Shown: positions 1-12,550, counted from the first letter of the stretch. The stretch is DNA of 64,000 nt from Paraburkholderia sp. DHOC27 (GCF_003429005.1 NZ_QVQV01000003.1:248723-312722); one strand, 5' to 3'. A program made the numbers and translations. Notes: generated by a model from the letters alone, not told the origin.

Positions 1-875
1 AAACGAACGATTCGCTGCGCGATTGCCTCGCGCCAGCGAAGCTGAATCTCTTCCTGCACATCACCGGCCGCCGGCCGGATGGCTACCATTCGTTGCAAAC
101 CGTGTTCCAGTTGCTCGACTGGGGTGACACGCTGCATTTCACCCGTCGTGACGACGGTCAAATCACGCGCGGCACCGACGTGCCCGGCGTTCCCGCTGAA
201 GACGATCTGACAGTGCGCGCCGCGCGCCTGCTGAAGCAGCACACGGGCTCGCGGGAAGGCGCTGACATCCAGATCGACAAGCGCCTGCCGATGGGCGGTG
301 GTCTTGGCGGCGGCAGTTCGGACGCGGCCACCACCTTGCTCGCGTTGAACCGCCTGTGGAAACTGCACTTGCCGCGCGAAGAGCTGCAGGCGCTCGCGCT
401 GAAGCTGGGCGCGGATGTGCCGTTCTTCGTGTTTGGAAAAAATGCGTTCGCAGAGGGTGTCGGAGAGGCGTTGGAGGTTGTACAATTGCCGCCGCGTTAT
501 TTCCTTGTTGTGACGCCGCGGGTTCAGGTTCCGACTGCAGCGATTTTCTCCGAAAAATCGTTGACAAGAGATTCAAAACCCCTCACAATTACGGACTTTC
601 TTGCACAACATAGTTGCAGCGCAGAATGGCCTGACAGTTTTGGCCGAAATGACATGCAGCCAGTTGTCGTGGGAAAATACGCGGAAGTTGCGCAGGTGCT
701 TGGATGGTTTGATCACATCGCGCCGGCGCGGATGACAGGATCAGGTGCAAGTGTCTTTGCAGCGTTCCAGAGCCGAAGTGAAGCAGAGGCGGCGCAAGCC
801 AAACTGCCCGGTGAATGGAATAGCGCAGTGGCAGCGAGCTTGGATACGCATCCACTCTTCGCTTTCGCGTCATAG
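1..875 (+). CDS. ispE: 4-diphosphocytidyl-2-C-methyl-D-erythritol kinase (5' end cut by window)
   Basis: GHMP-family kinase that phosphorylates CDP-methylerythritol in the MEP isoprenoid pathway. The reading frame is open to the left edge of the window ([20 protein letters not shown] is readable before the first internal ATG), so the true start lies just outside. The glycine-rich ATP loop [15 protein letters not shown] and the C-terminal [12 protein letters not shown] motif are both present. Only a few N-terminal residues are missing. It is followed by a tRNA-Gln and prs, a conserved order in Burkholderiales. Family assignment is secure. Confidence 0.96.
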   Translation, partial: TNDSLRDCLAPAKLNLFLHITGRRPDGYHSLQTVFQLLDWGDTLHFTRRDDGQITRGTDVPGVPAEDDLTVRAARLLKQHTGSREGADIQIDKRLPMGGGLGGGSSDAATTLLALNRLWKLHLPREELQALALKLGADVPFFVFGKNAFAEGVGEALEVVQLPPRYFLVVTPRVQVPTAAIFSEKSLTRDSKPLTITDFLAQHSCSAEWPDSFGRNDMQPVVVGKYAEVAQVLGWFDHIAPARMTGSGASVFAAFQSRSEAEAAQAKLPGEWNSAVAASLDTHPLFAFAS

Positions 876-925
876 TTTTGCATCGTCGAACGGTCCTACA
901 CGTTCGGTGAAGCTCAAGTTAGTGT

Positions 926-1002
926 AGGGGAGTCGCCAAGTTGGTTAAGGCACCGGATTTTGATTCCGGCATTCGAGGGTTCGAGTCCTTCCTCCCCTGC
1001 CA
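926..1002 (+). tRNA. tRNA-Gln (anticodon UUG)
   Basis: Full cloverleaf visible by eye. The 7-bp acceptor stem pairs AGGGGAG with CTCCCCT, the D-arm is GCC…GGC, and the anticodon stem CCGGA/TCCGG encloses a seven-base loop with TTG at 960-962. The T-arm is GAGGG/CCTTC around TTCGAGT. The discriminator base G and the 3' CCA are encoded in the genome. It lies between ispE and prs. Confidence 0.97.
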
Positions 1003-1047
1003 AAAAATTCTCGCAGTTCCTCGCCCCCAGCCAGAAGCAGGTGCATG

Positions 1048-2004
1048 ATGAGCAGCCATGACGGCCTGATGGTTTTTACTGGCAACGCGAATCCCGCGCT
1101 TGCACACGAAGTCGTAAAAATCCTCGGTATCCCCCTCGGCAAAGCGATGGTCAGCCGTTTCTCCGACGGCGAAATCCAGGTCGAGATTCAGGAAAACGTG
1201 CGCGGCAAGGATGTTTTCGTCCTGCAATCCACTTGCGCGCCGGCGAACGACAACCTGATGGAATTGATGATCATGGTCGATGCGCTCAAGCGCGCATCTG
1301 CTGGCCGGATCACTGCTGCTATTCCCTACTTCGGCTATGCCCGTCAGGATCGTCGCCCGCGTTCAGCGCGTGTTGCCATCTCGGCGAAGATCGTAGCGAA
1401 CATGCTGGAAATCGCGGGTGTCGAGCGGATCATCACGATGGATCTGCACGCTGACCAGATTCAAGGCTTCTTCGACATCCCGGTCGACAACATCTATGCA
1501 ACGCCCGTGCTGCTCGGCGATCTGCGCAAGCAGAATCACGAGAACCTGTTGGTCGTGTCGCCGGACGTTGGCGGCGTGGTCCGCGCCCGTGCACTGGCCA
1601 AGCAGTTGAACTGCGATCTCGCGATCATCGACAAGCGCCGTCCCAAGGCGAATGTCGCCGAGGTAATGAACATCATCGGTGAAGTGGAAGGCCGCACCTG
1701 CGTGATCATGGACGACATGGTCGACACTGCCGGCACGCTCTGCAAGGCAGCACAGGTTTTGAAGGAACGTGGCGCCACCAAGGTATTCGCGTACGCCACT
1801 CACCCGGTTCTGTCCGGTGGTGCAGGTGAGCGTATCGCCGCCTCCGCGCTCGACGAGCTGGTGATCACGGACACCATTCCACTTGGCGACGAAGCCCGCT
1901 CGTGCGCGAAGATCCGCTCGCTCACCAGCGCGGGTCTGCTGGCCGAAACGTTCTCGCGGATTCGCCGCGGCGATTCGGTGATGTCGCTGTTTGCGGAAAG
2001 CTAA
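1048..2004 (+). CDS. prs: Ribose-phosphate pyrophosphokinase
   Basis: Makes PRPP from ribose-5-phosphate and ATP, the precursor for purines, pyrimidines, histidine, tryptophan and NAD. At 318 residues it has the usual length. Visible family motifs are the [21 protein letters not shown] region, the [10 protein letters not shown] regulatory/ATP loop, and the PRPP-binding signature [13 protein letters not shown] near residue 220. Two ATGs stand in tandem (1045 and 1048); I chose the second because [16 protein letters not shown] is the usual Burkholderiales start. A hairpin terminator follows. Confidence 0.96.
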   Translation: MSSHDGLMVFTGNANPALAHEVVKILGIPLGKAMVSRFSDGEIQVEIQENVRGKDVFVLQSTCAPANDNLMELMIMVDALKRASAGRITAAIPYFGYARQDRRPRSARVAISAKIVANMLEIAGVERIITMDLHADQIQGFFDIPVDNIYATPVLLGDLRKQNHENLLVVSPDVGGVVRARALAKQLNCDLAIIDKRRPKANVAEVMNIIGEVEGRTCVIMDDMVDTAGTLCKAAQVLKERGATKVFAYATHPVLSGGAGERIAASALDELVITDTIPLGDEARSCAKIRSLTSAGLLAETFSRIRRGDSVMSLFAES

Positions 2005-2016
2005 GTATTTGCGAAG

Positions 2017-2051
2017 GCGCAGCGCGTAGTACATACGCACGCTGCGCTTTT
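2017..2051 (+). terminator. Rho-independent terminator after prs
   Basis: GCGCAGCG (2017-2024) pairs with CGCTGCGC (2040-2047), with an inner CGTA/TACG extension, followed by TTTT. Confidence 0.7.
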
Positions 2052-2166
2052 GCACAATCGGCATGAACGAACGAAGGTTCGTGCCGTCGCTCTGGGGCCT
2101 CAGCCAGAATGGCGTGAAGGCCCCGTTTTTACTGCCTGGTCGCGGGCAGTGTATTGGAGATTCAAA

Positions 2167-2787
2167 ATGAAAGTAGTCGCTTTCGAGCGTTCTTTGCAAG
2201 GTACGGGTGCGAGCCGCCGCCTGCGTAACTCGGGCAAGACCCCGGGCATCGTATATGGCGCTGGTGCTGAAACGCAATTGGTCGAACTGGACCACAACGC
2301 ACTGTGGCACGCGCTGAAGAAAGAAGTTTTCCACTCGTCGATTCTCGACCTGGAAGTGGCCGGCAAGTCGCAACAAGTTCTGCTGCGCGACGTGCAATAC
2401 CACCCGTTCCGTCAGCTCGTGCTGCACGTGGACTTCCAGCGCGTCGACGCGACGAAGAAGCTGCACACCAAGGTGCCGCTGCACTTCATGAACCAAGAAA
2501 CCAACCCGGCAGTGAAGCTGTCGAGCGCGGTGATCTCGCACGTTCTGAACGAAATCGAAATCGAGTGTCTGCCTTCGGCTCTGCCGGAATTCCTCGAAGT
2601 CGACCTCGCGAAGATCGAAGCTGGTCAAACAATGCACGCCAAGGACATCGTCCTGCCGGCAGGCGTCGCGCTGGTTGCACACGTTGACGTAGAAAACCCC
2701 GTGATCGCGTCCGCGACGATCCCGGCAGGTGCTATCGCCGAAGAAGGCGCTGCTGCTGAAGGCGAAGGCGAAACGCCGGCTGCTTAA
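2167..2787 (+). CDS. rplY: 50S ribosomal protein L25 (Ctc/TL5 long form)
   Basis: Binds 5S rRNA in the large ribosomal subunit. It is the long (206 residue) two-domain form: an N-terminal L25 domain ([29 protein letters not shown]) and a C-terminal TL5-type beta domain ending in an Ala/Glu-rich tail ([17 protein letters not shown]). The ATG at 2167, just after GGAGATTCAAA, fits the family N-terminus; upstream in-frame starts would add an unrelated extension. The order prs-rplY-pth is typical for beta-proteobacteria. Confidence 0.95.
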   Translation: MKVVAFERSLQGTGASRRLRNSGKTPGIVYGAGAETQLVELDHNALWHALKKEVFHSSILDLEVAGKSQQVLLRDVQYHPFRQLVLHVDFQRVDATKKLHTKVPLHFMNQETNPAVKLSSAVISHVLNEIEIECLPSALPEFLEVDLAKIEAGQTMHAKDIVLPAGVALVAHVDVENPVIASATIPAGAIAEEGAAAEGEGETPAA

Positions 2788-2840
2788 GCTCAACAGAGCA
2801 AGCAATCCTCTCGATCCGTTGGATTACGACGGACGATGTG

Positions 2841-2873
2841 ACCCGCCGCGGTTCGCCCCGGCGGGTTTTTTTT
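2841..2873 (+). terminator. Rho-independent terminator after rplY
   Basis: CCCGCCG pairs with CGGCGGG, followed by an eight-T tract. It lies between rplY and pth, so pth probably also has its own promoter or depends on read-through. Confidence 0.85.
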
Positions 2874-2919
2874 CGGTTTTTTTCAGGTCGCGTGGCACGC
2901 CGCCGACCCACATCCAATC

Positions 2920-3522
2920 ATGATCAAGCTGATCGTGGGGCTCGGCAACCCGGGCGCCGAATACACCGCGACGCGCCACAACGCCGGCTTCTGGCTGGTC
3001 GATCAACTGGCGCGCGAGGCAGGCACGACACTGCGCGACGAGCGCCGCTTTCACGGCTTCTATGCGAAGGCGCGTCTTCATGGCGAGGAAGTGCATCTGC
3101 TGGAACCGCAGACGTATATGAACCGCTCGGGCCAGTCGGTGGTCGCGGTGGCGCATTTCTTCAAGATCCTGCCCGATGAGATTCTGGTCGCGCACGACGA
3201 ACTTGACCTGCCGCCCGGCACGGTCAAGCTGAAGCTCGGCGGCGGCAGCGGTGGTCACAACGGCCTCAAGGACATCTCGGCGCATCTGTCGTCGCAACAG
3301 TACTGGCGCTTGCGGATCGGCATCGGTCATCCGCGCGATCTGATTCCCGAGGCCTCGCGTGCGGGCGCCAAGCCGGATGTTGCCAACTATGTGCTGAAGC
3401 CGCCGCGTCGCGAAGAGCAGGACGTCATTGATGCTTCGATTGAACGCGCGCTCGTGCAGATGCCGCTCGTCGTCAAGGGCGAACTCGAACGCGCGATGAT
3501 GCAGTTGCATCGCAACGGCTGA
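2920..3522 (+). CDS. pth: Peptidyl-tRNA hydrolase
   Basis: Releases tRNA from peptidyl-tRNAs that drop off the ribosome. The 200-residue protein starts with the family signature [22 protein letters not shown], which contains the catalytic His (TRHNAGF). It also has the [10 protein letters not shown] substrate loop, HDELDLPPG with the conserved Asp, and [12 protein letters not shown]. The ATG start matches the family start exactly. Confidence 0.97.
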   Translation: MIKLIVGLGNPGAEYTATRHNAGFWLVDQLAREAGTTLRDERRFHGFYAKARLHGEEVHLLEPQTYMNRSGQSVVAVAHFFKILPDEILVAHDELDLPPGTVKLKLGGGSGGHNGLKDISAHLSSQQYWRLRIGIGHPRDLIPEASRAGAKPDVANYVLKPPRREEQDVIDASIERALVQMPLVVKGELERAMMQLHRNG

Positions 3523-3688
3523 GCCCGCGTTACCCTGCCCGCGCATGTGCGCAACGACAGGATGCACTGAGCGCGTGATGGCGGCTGCGCTATGATCGGA
3601 GGTCCGCCGTGGCCATCCACGCAACCACCCTGATTGCATGCGCTTACCATGCGGTTACAAGCGATGCTGAAACGCCCAGGAGGCTGGT

Positions 3689-4768
3689 TTGAGTCGTTAT
3701 TGGAGTGACATCGTCCACCGTCTGACGCCTTATGTGCCCGGCGAACAGCCCGCGCTGGCTCATCCGGTCAAACTCAATACCAACGAGAATCCGTATCCGC
3801 CTTCGCCGCACGTGCTCGAGGCGATTCGTCAGGAACTCGGCGAGAGCGCCGAAGCGCTGCGGCGCTATCCCGATCCAACCGCGCGCAAACTGCGCGAAAC
3901 GGTGGCCGCGTATCACGGTATCCGCGCCGAACAGGTCTTTGCCGGCAACGGTTCGGACGAAGTTCTCGCCATGACGTTTCAGGCGCTGCTCAAGCACGAC
4001 AAGCCGATCATCTTCCCCGACATCACCTACAGTTTCTATCCCACCTACGCGCGCCTCTTCGAGGTCGAATACCGGACCGTGCCGGTGGACGACGCGTTTG
4101 CGATTCGCGTCGACGACTATGCAATGCCGAACGGCGGCGTGCTATTGCCGAATCCGAACGCGCCCACTGGCCATCCGTTGTCGCTTGCTGAAATCGAACG
4201 GTTGGTGAAGATCAACAGCGAGTCGGTGGTGGTGATTGACGAAGCCTATGTGGATTTCGGTGCGCAGTCGGCGATCGCGTTGATTGATCGCTACCCCAAC
4301 CTGCTGGTCGTGCAGACGGTGTCGAAATCACGCTCTCTGGCAGGTATGCGAGTGGGGTTTGCCTTCGGCCATCCCGCGCTGATCGACGCGCTGATTCGCG
4401 TGAAGGACAGCTTCAATTCCTACCCGCTCGACCGGCTCGCACAGGTTGCCGCGACGGCCTCCTACCTGGATGACGCGTGGTTCCGCGAGAGTCGTGCGAA
4501 GGTTATCGCGAGCCGCGAGCGCCTCACGGCGGGACTCACTGCGCTGGGCTTCGAAGTGGTGCCATCGGGTGCGAACTTCGTGTTTGCGCGTCACCCAGAT
4601 CATGACGCGGGGACGCTCGCCGCGCGACTAAGGGACAAGGAAATATTCGTGCGCCACTTCAAGGCGCCGCGTGTCGATCAGCATTTGCGCATCTCGGTTG
4701 GCACAGATGCCGAATGCGATGTCCTGCTGACGTCATTGCGGGAGATGCTGCGAGCTAACGTGGGCTAA
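3689..4768 (+). CDS. hisC: Histidinol-phosphate aminotransferase (stand-alone copy)
   Basis: PLP enzyme of fold type I that converts imidazole-acetol phosphate to histidinol phosphate. It has 359 residues, the family length. [13 protein letters not shown] is the N-terminal substrate motif, and [13 protein letters not shown] carries the PLP lysine (first K). The chosen start is TTG, because AGGAGG at 3678-3683 lies 5 nt upstream and no in-frame ATG is well placed. No other his genes are nearby. Burkholderiales usually keep one hisC in the his operon, so this is probably the second paralogue, which may prefer aromatic substrates (inference). Confidence 0.9.
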   Translation: MSRYWSDIVHRLTPYVPGEQPALAHPVKLNTNENPYPPSPHVLEAIRQELGESAEALRRYPDPTARKLRETVAAYHGIRAEQVFAGNGSDEVLAMTFQALLKHDKPIIFPDITYSFYPTYARLFEVEYRTVPVDDAFAIRVDDYAMPNGGVLLPNPNAPTGHPLSLAEIERLVKINSESVVVIDEAYVDFGAQSAIALIDRYPNLLVVQTVSKSRSLAGMRVGFAFGHPALIDALIRVKDSFNSYPLDRLAQVAATASYLDDAWFRESRAKVIASRERLTAGLTALGFEVVPSGANFVFARHPDHDAGTLAARLRDKEIFVRHFKAPRVDQHLRISVGTDAECDVLLTSLREMLRANVG

Positions 4769-4918
4769 TGCGACGGGGCGGGACCGCACGCAAGGTGTCG
4801 AAAGACTACTACCTGGCGTGCGCGTGACCGCCTTCCGTCAGAGGCGCAGAGCCGCTGGACATCATTGCGACCGCGCATGCTCCGGCGCGCACGATGCGCA
4901 CGGCGCGCTCAAACGCCC

Positions 4919-5188
<270 letters not shown>

Positions 5189-5253
5189 TCATCCTTCACT
5201 ACACGGCCGGCCGTGAAAGGCCACGGGCCGGTCAAACCGACAGTTTACGCCGG

Positions 5254-5769
5254 TTACGGTTGGCTCGCTGGCGGCTCGTCGTCCTTGCCAAGCAGGGCGA
5301 CCTTGTCCATCAACCACTTCTCGACTGACGGAAACACGAACTTGCTGACGTCGCCGCCTAGCTGGGCGATCTCACGCACGATGGTGCCCGAGATGAACTG
5401 ATATTGGTCCGACGGCGTCATGAACATGGTTTCGACGTCCGGCAGCAGATAGCGGTTCATGCCGGCCATCTGAAACTCGTACTCGAAGTCCGACACCGCC
5501 CGCAGGCCGCGCACGATGACCCGTGCGTTGTTGGTGCGGACGAAATCCTTCAGCAGGCCTTTAAAGCTCATCACCTGCACGTTCGGATAGTGACCGAGCA
5601 CTTCATGCGCGATGTCGAGCCGTTCCTTGAGCGTGAAGAAGGGCTTCTTGTTGCGGCTGTCGGCGACGCCCACCACCAGCGTGTCGAAAATGCTCGACGC
5701 GCGCCGAACGAGGTCTTCGTGACCGCGCGTCAGCGGGTCGAAAGTACCCGGGTACACGGCGACTACCAT
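5254..5769 (-). CDS. coaD: Phosphopantetheine adenylyltransferase
   Basis: Transfers AMP to 4'-phosphopantetheine in coenzyme A synthesis. The nucleotidyltransferase motif [15 protein letters not shown] is at the N-terminus and the distal [19 protein letters not shown] helix motif is present. The ATG used here follows GAGAGGAGAAGTCAC and gives the usual start [12 protein letters not shown]; an in-frame start eight codons upstream is unlikely. Length is 171 residues. Confidence 0.95.
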   Translation of the reverse strand: MVVAVYPGTFDPLTRGHEDLVRRASSIFDTLVVGVADSRNKKPFFTLKERLDIAHEVLGHYPNVQVMSFKGLLKDFVRTNNARVIVRGLRAVSDFEYEFQMAGMNRYLLPDVETMFMTPSDQYQFISGTIVREIAQLGGDVSKFVFPSVEKWLMDKVALLGKDDEPPASQP

Positions 5770-5881
5770 GTGACTTCTCCTCTCTTCAGACAAATAGGCG
5801 CGTCAAACACGCTCTGGGAGCGCGTTGCCGCCGGCCGCGCGCGTAGCCCGCATTGGCCCGGCGCTTGTTTTAGAACGCGCA

Positions 5882-6496
5882 TTATTCCTCATTTTCGCGT
5901 TGCAGCAAATGATAGTGGACCGCCCCTGCCTTCCCCTGCCGGATGATGCTCCAGCCCGCCAGCACGGGCGTCTGTGCGATGTCGAGCGCCTCGGCTGATT
6001 CGACGTAGAGGAAGCCCTCAGGGCTGACGAGCGGCACCGCCAGCTCCAGCGCACGCCCAAGAAGGTCCGAGTCGAACGGCGGATCGAGAAACACCACCTC
6101 GAACGAGCCGGGCGCGAGGCTGGCCGCCAACCGCAACGCATCGGCCTCGGCAATTTCAATGTTGTTCGGCGTGAGGCGCGCCTGATTGGCGCGCAACTGC
6201 CCCGCCGCCCGCGCGTTGCGCTCGACCATCAAGACCCGTGCCGCGCCGCGCGACGCCGCCTCGAAACCCAATGCGCCACTGCCAGCGAACAGGTCAAGGC
6301 AGCGCTGACCATCGAGACGCTGGCCAAGCCAGTTGAACAGCGTCTCGCGCACGCGATCCGGCGTGGGACGCAAACCGTCGAGGTCGAGCACCGGTAGCGG
6401 CGTGCGCTTCCAGTCACCGCCAATGATGCGGATGGCGTGCGGCTTGCCGCGGCTGGACGAAGCACCTGGCGTGCGGGAGGCAGAAGAACGGGGCAT
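5882..6496 (-). CDS. rsmD: 16S rRNA (guanine966-N2)-methyltransferase
   Basis: AdoMet-dependent methyltransferase for G966 of 16S rRNA. IIGGDWKRTPLPV at the N-terminus, LRPTPDRVRETLFNWL, the AdoMet loop LDLFAGSGALGFEAASRG and the catalytic VVFLDPPFDSD are the family blocks in order. The start at MPRSSASRTPG is preferred over a start 14 codons upstream. It sits upstream of coaD on the same strand and is divergent from ftsY. Confidence 0.94.
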   Translation of the reverse strand: MPRSSASRTPGASSSRGKPHAIRIIGGDWKRTPLPVLDLDGLRPTPDRVRETLFNWLGQRLDGQRCLDLFAGSGALGFEAASRGAARVLMVERNARAAGQLRANQARLTPNNIEIAEADALRLAASLAPGSFEVVFLDPPFDSDLLGRALELAVPLVSPEGFLYVESAEALDIAQTPVLAGWSIIRQGKAGAVHYHLLQRENEE

Positions 6497-6748
6497 GCAG
6501 ATTCGAACGGCTGAAGTTGGGTGGAGGGTGGCGCCCACGAGCGCTATGCCACGTGGGATTGAGCGCCAACGTTACCACACGGGGCCGGGCACGCCACCCT
6601 GGCCGGTTGGCTAATGCAACGCCGTCAAGCGCGCCTGATAAAATGACGGCCTTCCAGCGCCTTGCATCCCGCATTGCCACGCTGCCTGCCGCTGCCACCG
6701 GTTCACGCCGGCTGCGCGCACCGGCGCTCGCTCTCACCAAGCCAGATC

Positions 6749-7915
<1,167 letters not shown>

Positions 7916-8001
7916 CCAGCGCGATCTTTCTACCGCGCTGAGTTATGCGCTGTATTACCGGGTTTTCAGCCGCGCCGGAAAACGCAAAGCTATCCGTCAC
8001 C

Positions 8002-8646
8002 TCACTCCGCATCCGGCTGCACACCCGGCGCAGCGCGCGCAAATGCGTCGATCTGCGCAGCGTGATCGCAAATGCGCTGAATGGTCGGAAAGCGCGTCAC
8101 GTCGATCTTGAAACGCTGCGCGTTGAACACCTGAGGCACGAGACAGGCATCCGCCAACGTCGGCGTGTCGCCAAAACAGAACGCGCCGGTTCGCGAATCG
8201 TTCGCCAGATGCTCTTCGAGCGTCGTAAAGCCGTTTTCGATCCAGTGCTTGTACCACTCGTCGCGTGCTCCGTCGGCCACGCCAAGCGTGTGCTTCAGAT
8301 ACTTCAGCACCCGCAGGTTGTCCACAGGATGAATCTCGCACGCCACCTGTAACGCCACGGACCGCACGTAGGCGCGATCCAGCGGTGCCTTGGGTAGCAG
8401 CGGCGGTTCGGGATGCGTTTCCTCCAGATACTCGATGATCGCGAGCGACTGCTGCAGCACATGGCCGTCGTCGATCAGCGTGGGCACGATTCCATCCGGG
8501 TTGAGGCGGCGATATTCCGGCTTCAGTTGTTCGCCACCGTCACGCAGCAGATGCACCGGCGCGTATTCGAACGGCAATCCCTTGAGGTTCAGCGCAATGC
8601 GCACGCGGTACGCCGCCGAGCTACGAAAATAGCTGTAAAGCTTCAT
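8002..8646 (-). CDS. maiA: Maleylacetoacetate/maleylpyruvate isomerase (zeta-class GST)
   Basis: Glutathione-dependent cis-trans isomerase of aromatic ring-cleavage products. The N-terminal thioredoxin fold begins MKLYSYFRSSAAYRVRIALN with the zeta-class SSxxxRVRIAL catalytic motif. The GSH-site QSLAIIEYLEETHP and a C-terminal all-helical domain follow. At 214 residues it has normal length. Its neighbour on the same strand is a fumarylacetoacetase-fold hydrolase, 28 bp away. No hmgA or full-length fahA is next to them, so the pair could serve the gentisate route (maleylpyruvate to fumarylpyruvate) rather than tyrosine breakdown. Confidence 0.88.
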   Translation of the reverse strand: MKLYSYFRSSAAYRVRIALNLKGLPFEYAPVHLLRDGGEQLKPEYRRLNPDGIVPTLIDDGHVLQQSLAIIEYLEETHPEPPLLPKAPLDRAYVRSVALQVACEIHPVDNLRVLKYLKHTLGVADGARDEWYKHWIENGFTTLEEHLANDSRTGAFCFGDTPTLADACLVPQVFNAQRFKIDVTRFPTIQRICDHAAQIDAFARAAPGVQPDAE

Positions 8647-8674
8647 TGTTGTGTGTCCCCTCCGTTGCGTCCGC

Positions 8675-9373
8675 TCAGATCACGCGCACGCTGAACTCGC
8701 CCAGGCCGTCCACGCCACCCTGCATCAGATCGCCCTTCACGACCGCGCCGACGCCCTCCGGCGTGCCCGTGAAGATTAGGTCGCCAGGCTGCAGTTCGAA
8801 CAGCGTCGACAGATACGCGATGGTCTCCGCCACCGACCAGATCAGTTGCGACACGTCCGAGCGCTGCTTTTCTTCGCCGTTGACGGTCAGCCAGATCGCG
8901 CCTTTGTCGACCTGTCCCACCTTGGCTACCGGATGGATCGGGCCGAGCGGCGCCGAATGATCGAATCCCTTGGCGGTATCCCACGGGCGACCAAGTTTTT
9001 TCGCTTCGGCCTGCAAATCGCGGCGCGTCATGTCGAGACCGAGCGCGTAGCCATAGACGTGTTCGAGCGCCTGTTCGACCGCAATGTTCTTGCCCGCCTT
9101 GCCGATCGCCGCGACCAGTTCCATTTCGAAATGCACGTTCTTCGACTGCGCCGGATACGGAAATTCGCCGGTCGCGCCAGGCGCGACGTAGAGCACCGCG
9201 TCCGCGGGTTTGCTGAAGAAAAACGGCGGTTCGCGGTCGGGATCATGCCCCATCTCGCGTGCGTGAGCCTCGTAATTGCGGCCCACGCAGTAGATTCGCC
9301 GTACCGCGAATTGATCGTCGGTCCCGACGACGGGCACCGCCATCACCGGTGCGGGAGCAAACACGTAACTCAT
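8675..9373 (-). CDS. Fumarylacetoacetate hydrolase-family protein (probable fumarylpyruvate hydrolase)
   Basis: C–C bond hydrolase fold. The core motifs are visible: [29 protein letters not shown], the metal-binding acidic residues in [35 protein letters not shown] and the C-terminal [11 protein letters not shown]. It has 232 residues from [10 protein letters not shown]; the start six codons upstream is less likely. It is the short single-domain type rather than the roughly 430-residue tyrosine-pathway FahA. It is co-oriented with and upstream of the isomerase gene, suggesting one two-step pathway. The substrate is inferred. Confidence 0.85.
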   Translation of the reverse strand: MSYVFAPAPVMAVPVVGTDDQFAVRRIYCVGRNYEAHAREMGHDPDREPPFFFSKPADAVLYVAPGATGEFPYPAQSKNVHFEMELVAAIGKAGKNIAVEQALEHVYGYALGLDMTRRDLQAEAKKLGRPWDTAKGFDHSAPLGPIHPVAKVGQVDKGAIWLTVNGEEKQRSDVSQLIWSVAETIAYLSTLFELQPGDLIFTGTPEGVGAVVKGDLMQGGVDGLGEFSVRVI

Positions 9374-9689
9374 GCCGTTCTCCATCTTCATTTGCCAGAT
9401 TCAGGGGGCGCCGCCTGGGCGGCGAGAAAGCATTGAGTGTAACGCGGCGTCCGGTGGCATGAACGTCAGCCCGGCAGGGGCATCAGACGGCTGCCGCTGC
9501 GTTACTCAGGCTTTGGCGGAACGGCCGCGCGCTCCGCCACGTCGTGCCGAGCCGAGAAGAAAAGCCGTCATTGATGCGATACTGACTACGAGAGGCGCCG
9601 TCGCGCACAACCGCGAATCAACCGCGAAGTGCATGCCCCAACGCCAGGGCCAGCCCGAGCGTCACGAACAACACACCCCATTTAGCCCG
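9374..9689. other. Divergent intergenic region between the hydrolase gene and ybiB
   Basis: About 316 bp. It must hold divergent start signals for the two flanking genes, but I see no strong promoter match, hairpin or conserved small ORF in it. Confidence 0.4.
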
Positions 9690-10664
9690 ATGACCGAATC
9701 CGTCGACACCGCCGCCCCCGTCTTTTCATGCGCCCGCTATATCAAGGAGATCGGCCGCGGACCAAATGGCGCGCGCGCATTGACGCCGGAAGACACGCAC
9801 ACACTCTACAGCGCGATGCTCGACGGCCGCGTCGGCGATCTGGAACTCGGCGCCGTGCTGCTGGCGTATCGCGTGAAGGGCGAGAGCGCGGACGAGCTTG
9901 CAGCCATGCTGGCCGCCGCACACGCGTCGTTCGAACCCATCCACATTGCGCACGGCGAGTTTCGTCCGGTTTCCATTCCCAGCTACAACGGCGCCCGCAA
10001 ACAACCGAATCTGGTGCCGCTGCTGGCGCTGCTGCTGGCGCGTGAAGGGGTCCCCGTGCTGGTGCACGGCGTCACGGAGGATCCGGGCCGGGTAACCAGC
10101 GCGGAAATCTTCTCGCATCTGAAGATTGCGCACGCGCAGACCCACGCGGACATCGAGGACAGCCTCGCCGCGCGCCGGCTCGCCTTCGCGCCCATCACCG
10201 TGCTTGCGCCGAAACTCGCGCGTTTGCTGGAACTGCGGCGCCGCATGGGTGTGCGCAATTCCACGCACACGCTCGTCAAGATCCTGCAACCGTTCGCGCC
10301 GCCTGGCCTGCGGCTCGTCAACTACACCCACCCGCCCTATCGGGACAGCCTCACGCAGCTATTCGTGAGCCATCCGGATGCCGCTTTGGGCGGCGCCCTG
10401 CTCGCAAGGGGCACCGAAGGCGAGGCAGTGGCCGATACGCGCCGCCAGGTGCAGATCGACTGGTTGCACGATGGTATCTGCGAAACGCGCGTCACCGCGG
10501 AGCGCTCATCGGCCGATGCGCCCGAAGTCGCTCTGCCGGAAGCGCGCGACGCGGCCACCACTGCCGCGTGGATCGACGCCGTGCTGCGCGGCGAGGCGCC
10601 CGTGCCGAGCGCGATCGAACGGCAGATCGAGGTCATCGTGGATATCGCCAGAACGCCGGTTTGA
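9690..10664 (+). CDS. ybiB: DNA-binding protein YbiB (anthranilate phosphoribosyltransferase-like fold)
   Basis: Member of the TrpD2/YbiB group, which shares the nucleoside phosphorylase/anthranilate phosphoribosyltransferase fold; E. coli YbiB binds nucleic acid and is not a TrpD enzyme. N-terminal helices include LTPEDTHTLYSAMLDGRVGDLELGAVLLAYRVKGES. The central domain has PSYNGARKQPNLVPLLALLLA and VLVHGV in place of the usual PRPP loop, then LGVRNSTHTL-like MGVRNSTHTLVKIL. Length is 324 residues from MTESVDTAAP. Confidence 0.88.
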   Translation: MTESVDTAAPVFSCARYIKEIGRGPNGARALTPEDTHTLYSAMLDGRVGDLELGAVLLAYRVKGESADELAAMLAAAHASFEPIHIAHGEFRPVSIPSYNGARKQPNLVPLLALLLAREGVPVLVHGVTEDPGRVTSAEIFSHLKIAHAQTHADIEDSLAARRLAFAPITVLAPKLARLLELRRRMGVRNSTHTLVKILQPFAPPGLRLVNYTHPPYRDSLTQLFVSHPDAALGGALLARGTEGEAVADTRRQVQIDWLHDGICETRVTAERSSADAPEVALPEARDAATTAAWIDAVLRGEAPVPSAIERQIEVIVDIARTPV

Positions 10665-10743
10665 CGGGGCTCACGGGCCGCGCCGGGGCCCCCGCCAAGG
10701 GCCACAAACGACCACCGCCGGCCCCCGTAAGGCGCATGCGCGG

Positions 10744-10771
10744 TTGACACACCCCGTCGCCCTCGCATAAA
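10744..10771 (+). promoter_or_regulatory. Probable sigma-70 promoter of the leu leader
   Basis: A perfect TTGACA (10744-10749) is followed after 16 nt by CATAAA (10766-10771). A transcript starting 6–8 nt downstream would begin only 0–3 nt before the leader ORF's ATG at 10780, making the leader ORF nearly leaderless. Confidence 0.6.
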
Positions 10772-10779
10772 GTCGACCC

Positions 10780-10854
10780 ATGCTTTACCTCTCGAACACC
10801 CTCCGAATTACCTTCGGCCGCCTCGCGCGGCCCCTATCGCTACGTCTAGCGTAA
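10780..10854 (+). CDS. Leucine-rich leader peptide (leuA attenuator ORF)
   Basis: A 24-codon ORF with seven leucine codons: CTT, three CTC, then CTA three times within the last seven sense codons. CTA is a rare codon in this high-GC genome, so the cluster looks like control codons sensing charged tRNA-Leu. The ORF ends TAA. The 3' half of the ORF (10839-10846) can pair with 10859-10866, so ribosome position would change RNA folding. It lies 340 bp before a 2-isopropylmalate synthase gene, the expected target of leucine attenuation. No Shine-Dalgarno is possible if transcription starts at the predicted site. Function is inferred from composition and position. Confidence 0.7.
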   Translation: MLYLSNTLRITFGRLARPLSLRLA

Positions 10855-10866
10855 GTCAGGCGTAGC
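10839..10866 (+). promoter_or_regulatory. RNA hairpin spanning the leader ORF's CTA codons and stop
   Basis: GCTACGTC pairs with GGCGTAGC (one G-U) around a 12-nt loop holding the last CTA and the stop codon. A ribosome stalled at the CTA codons would block it. There is no U-tract after it, so the switch mechanism is not a textbook terminator here. Confidence 0.5.
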
Positions 10867-10976
10867 GCCGCACGTTGGCCGCTCCATGCGGTCTCAGGCG
10901 GTCCTCAAAGCAGTTCCCAGCAGTCATTCGCTTCACCCCAACCGCAGTTCCTTTTACCAACCAGTTAGTCGTCTCT

Positions 10977-11003
10977 ATTCGTCCGTTTACCGTTCGGACG
11001 AAT
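10977..11003 (+). repeat. Perfect 9-bp inverted repeat in the leuA leader
   Basis: ATTCGTCCG and CGGACGAAT flank a 9-nt loop. It ends just before GCGAGG, the apparent ribosome-binding site of a small ORF at 11016. No T-tract follows. Confidence 0.7.
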
Positions 11004-11106
11004 CGCGAGGGTCAAATGCACATCGTATGGGCTTCGTCCGCAATCATTCCCGGCGTCATCATCGCCATGACGTTTCTCAACCGCGCCCGTTCCTCTGTTC
11101 CGCTAG

Positions 11107-12369
<1,263 letters not shown>

Positions 12370-12550
12370 ACGGCGGAGAAAGGGCAAGAGAAAGGACGGC
12401 GACGCGGGATGTCTGCGACACCCCGCCTCAACGGTTTGCAACCGCAGGCGACAACTTGAACGTGACCGGCGCAACATGCCGCTTCACGTAGAACGACCGC
12501 TCACGAGGCGGTCCTGCGACGGGTTTCACAGGAAGTCTGGGTTACCACCC

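Noticed and set aside
1363..2805. A 480-codon minus-strand frame across prs and rplY
   Set aside because: Antisense to two conserved genes with no motif of its own.
7918..7940. Terminator between ftsY and maiA
   Set aside because: Only a 6-bp stem (AGCGCG/CGCGCT) and no T-tract.
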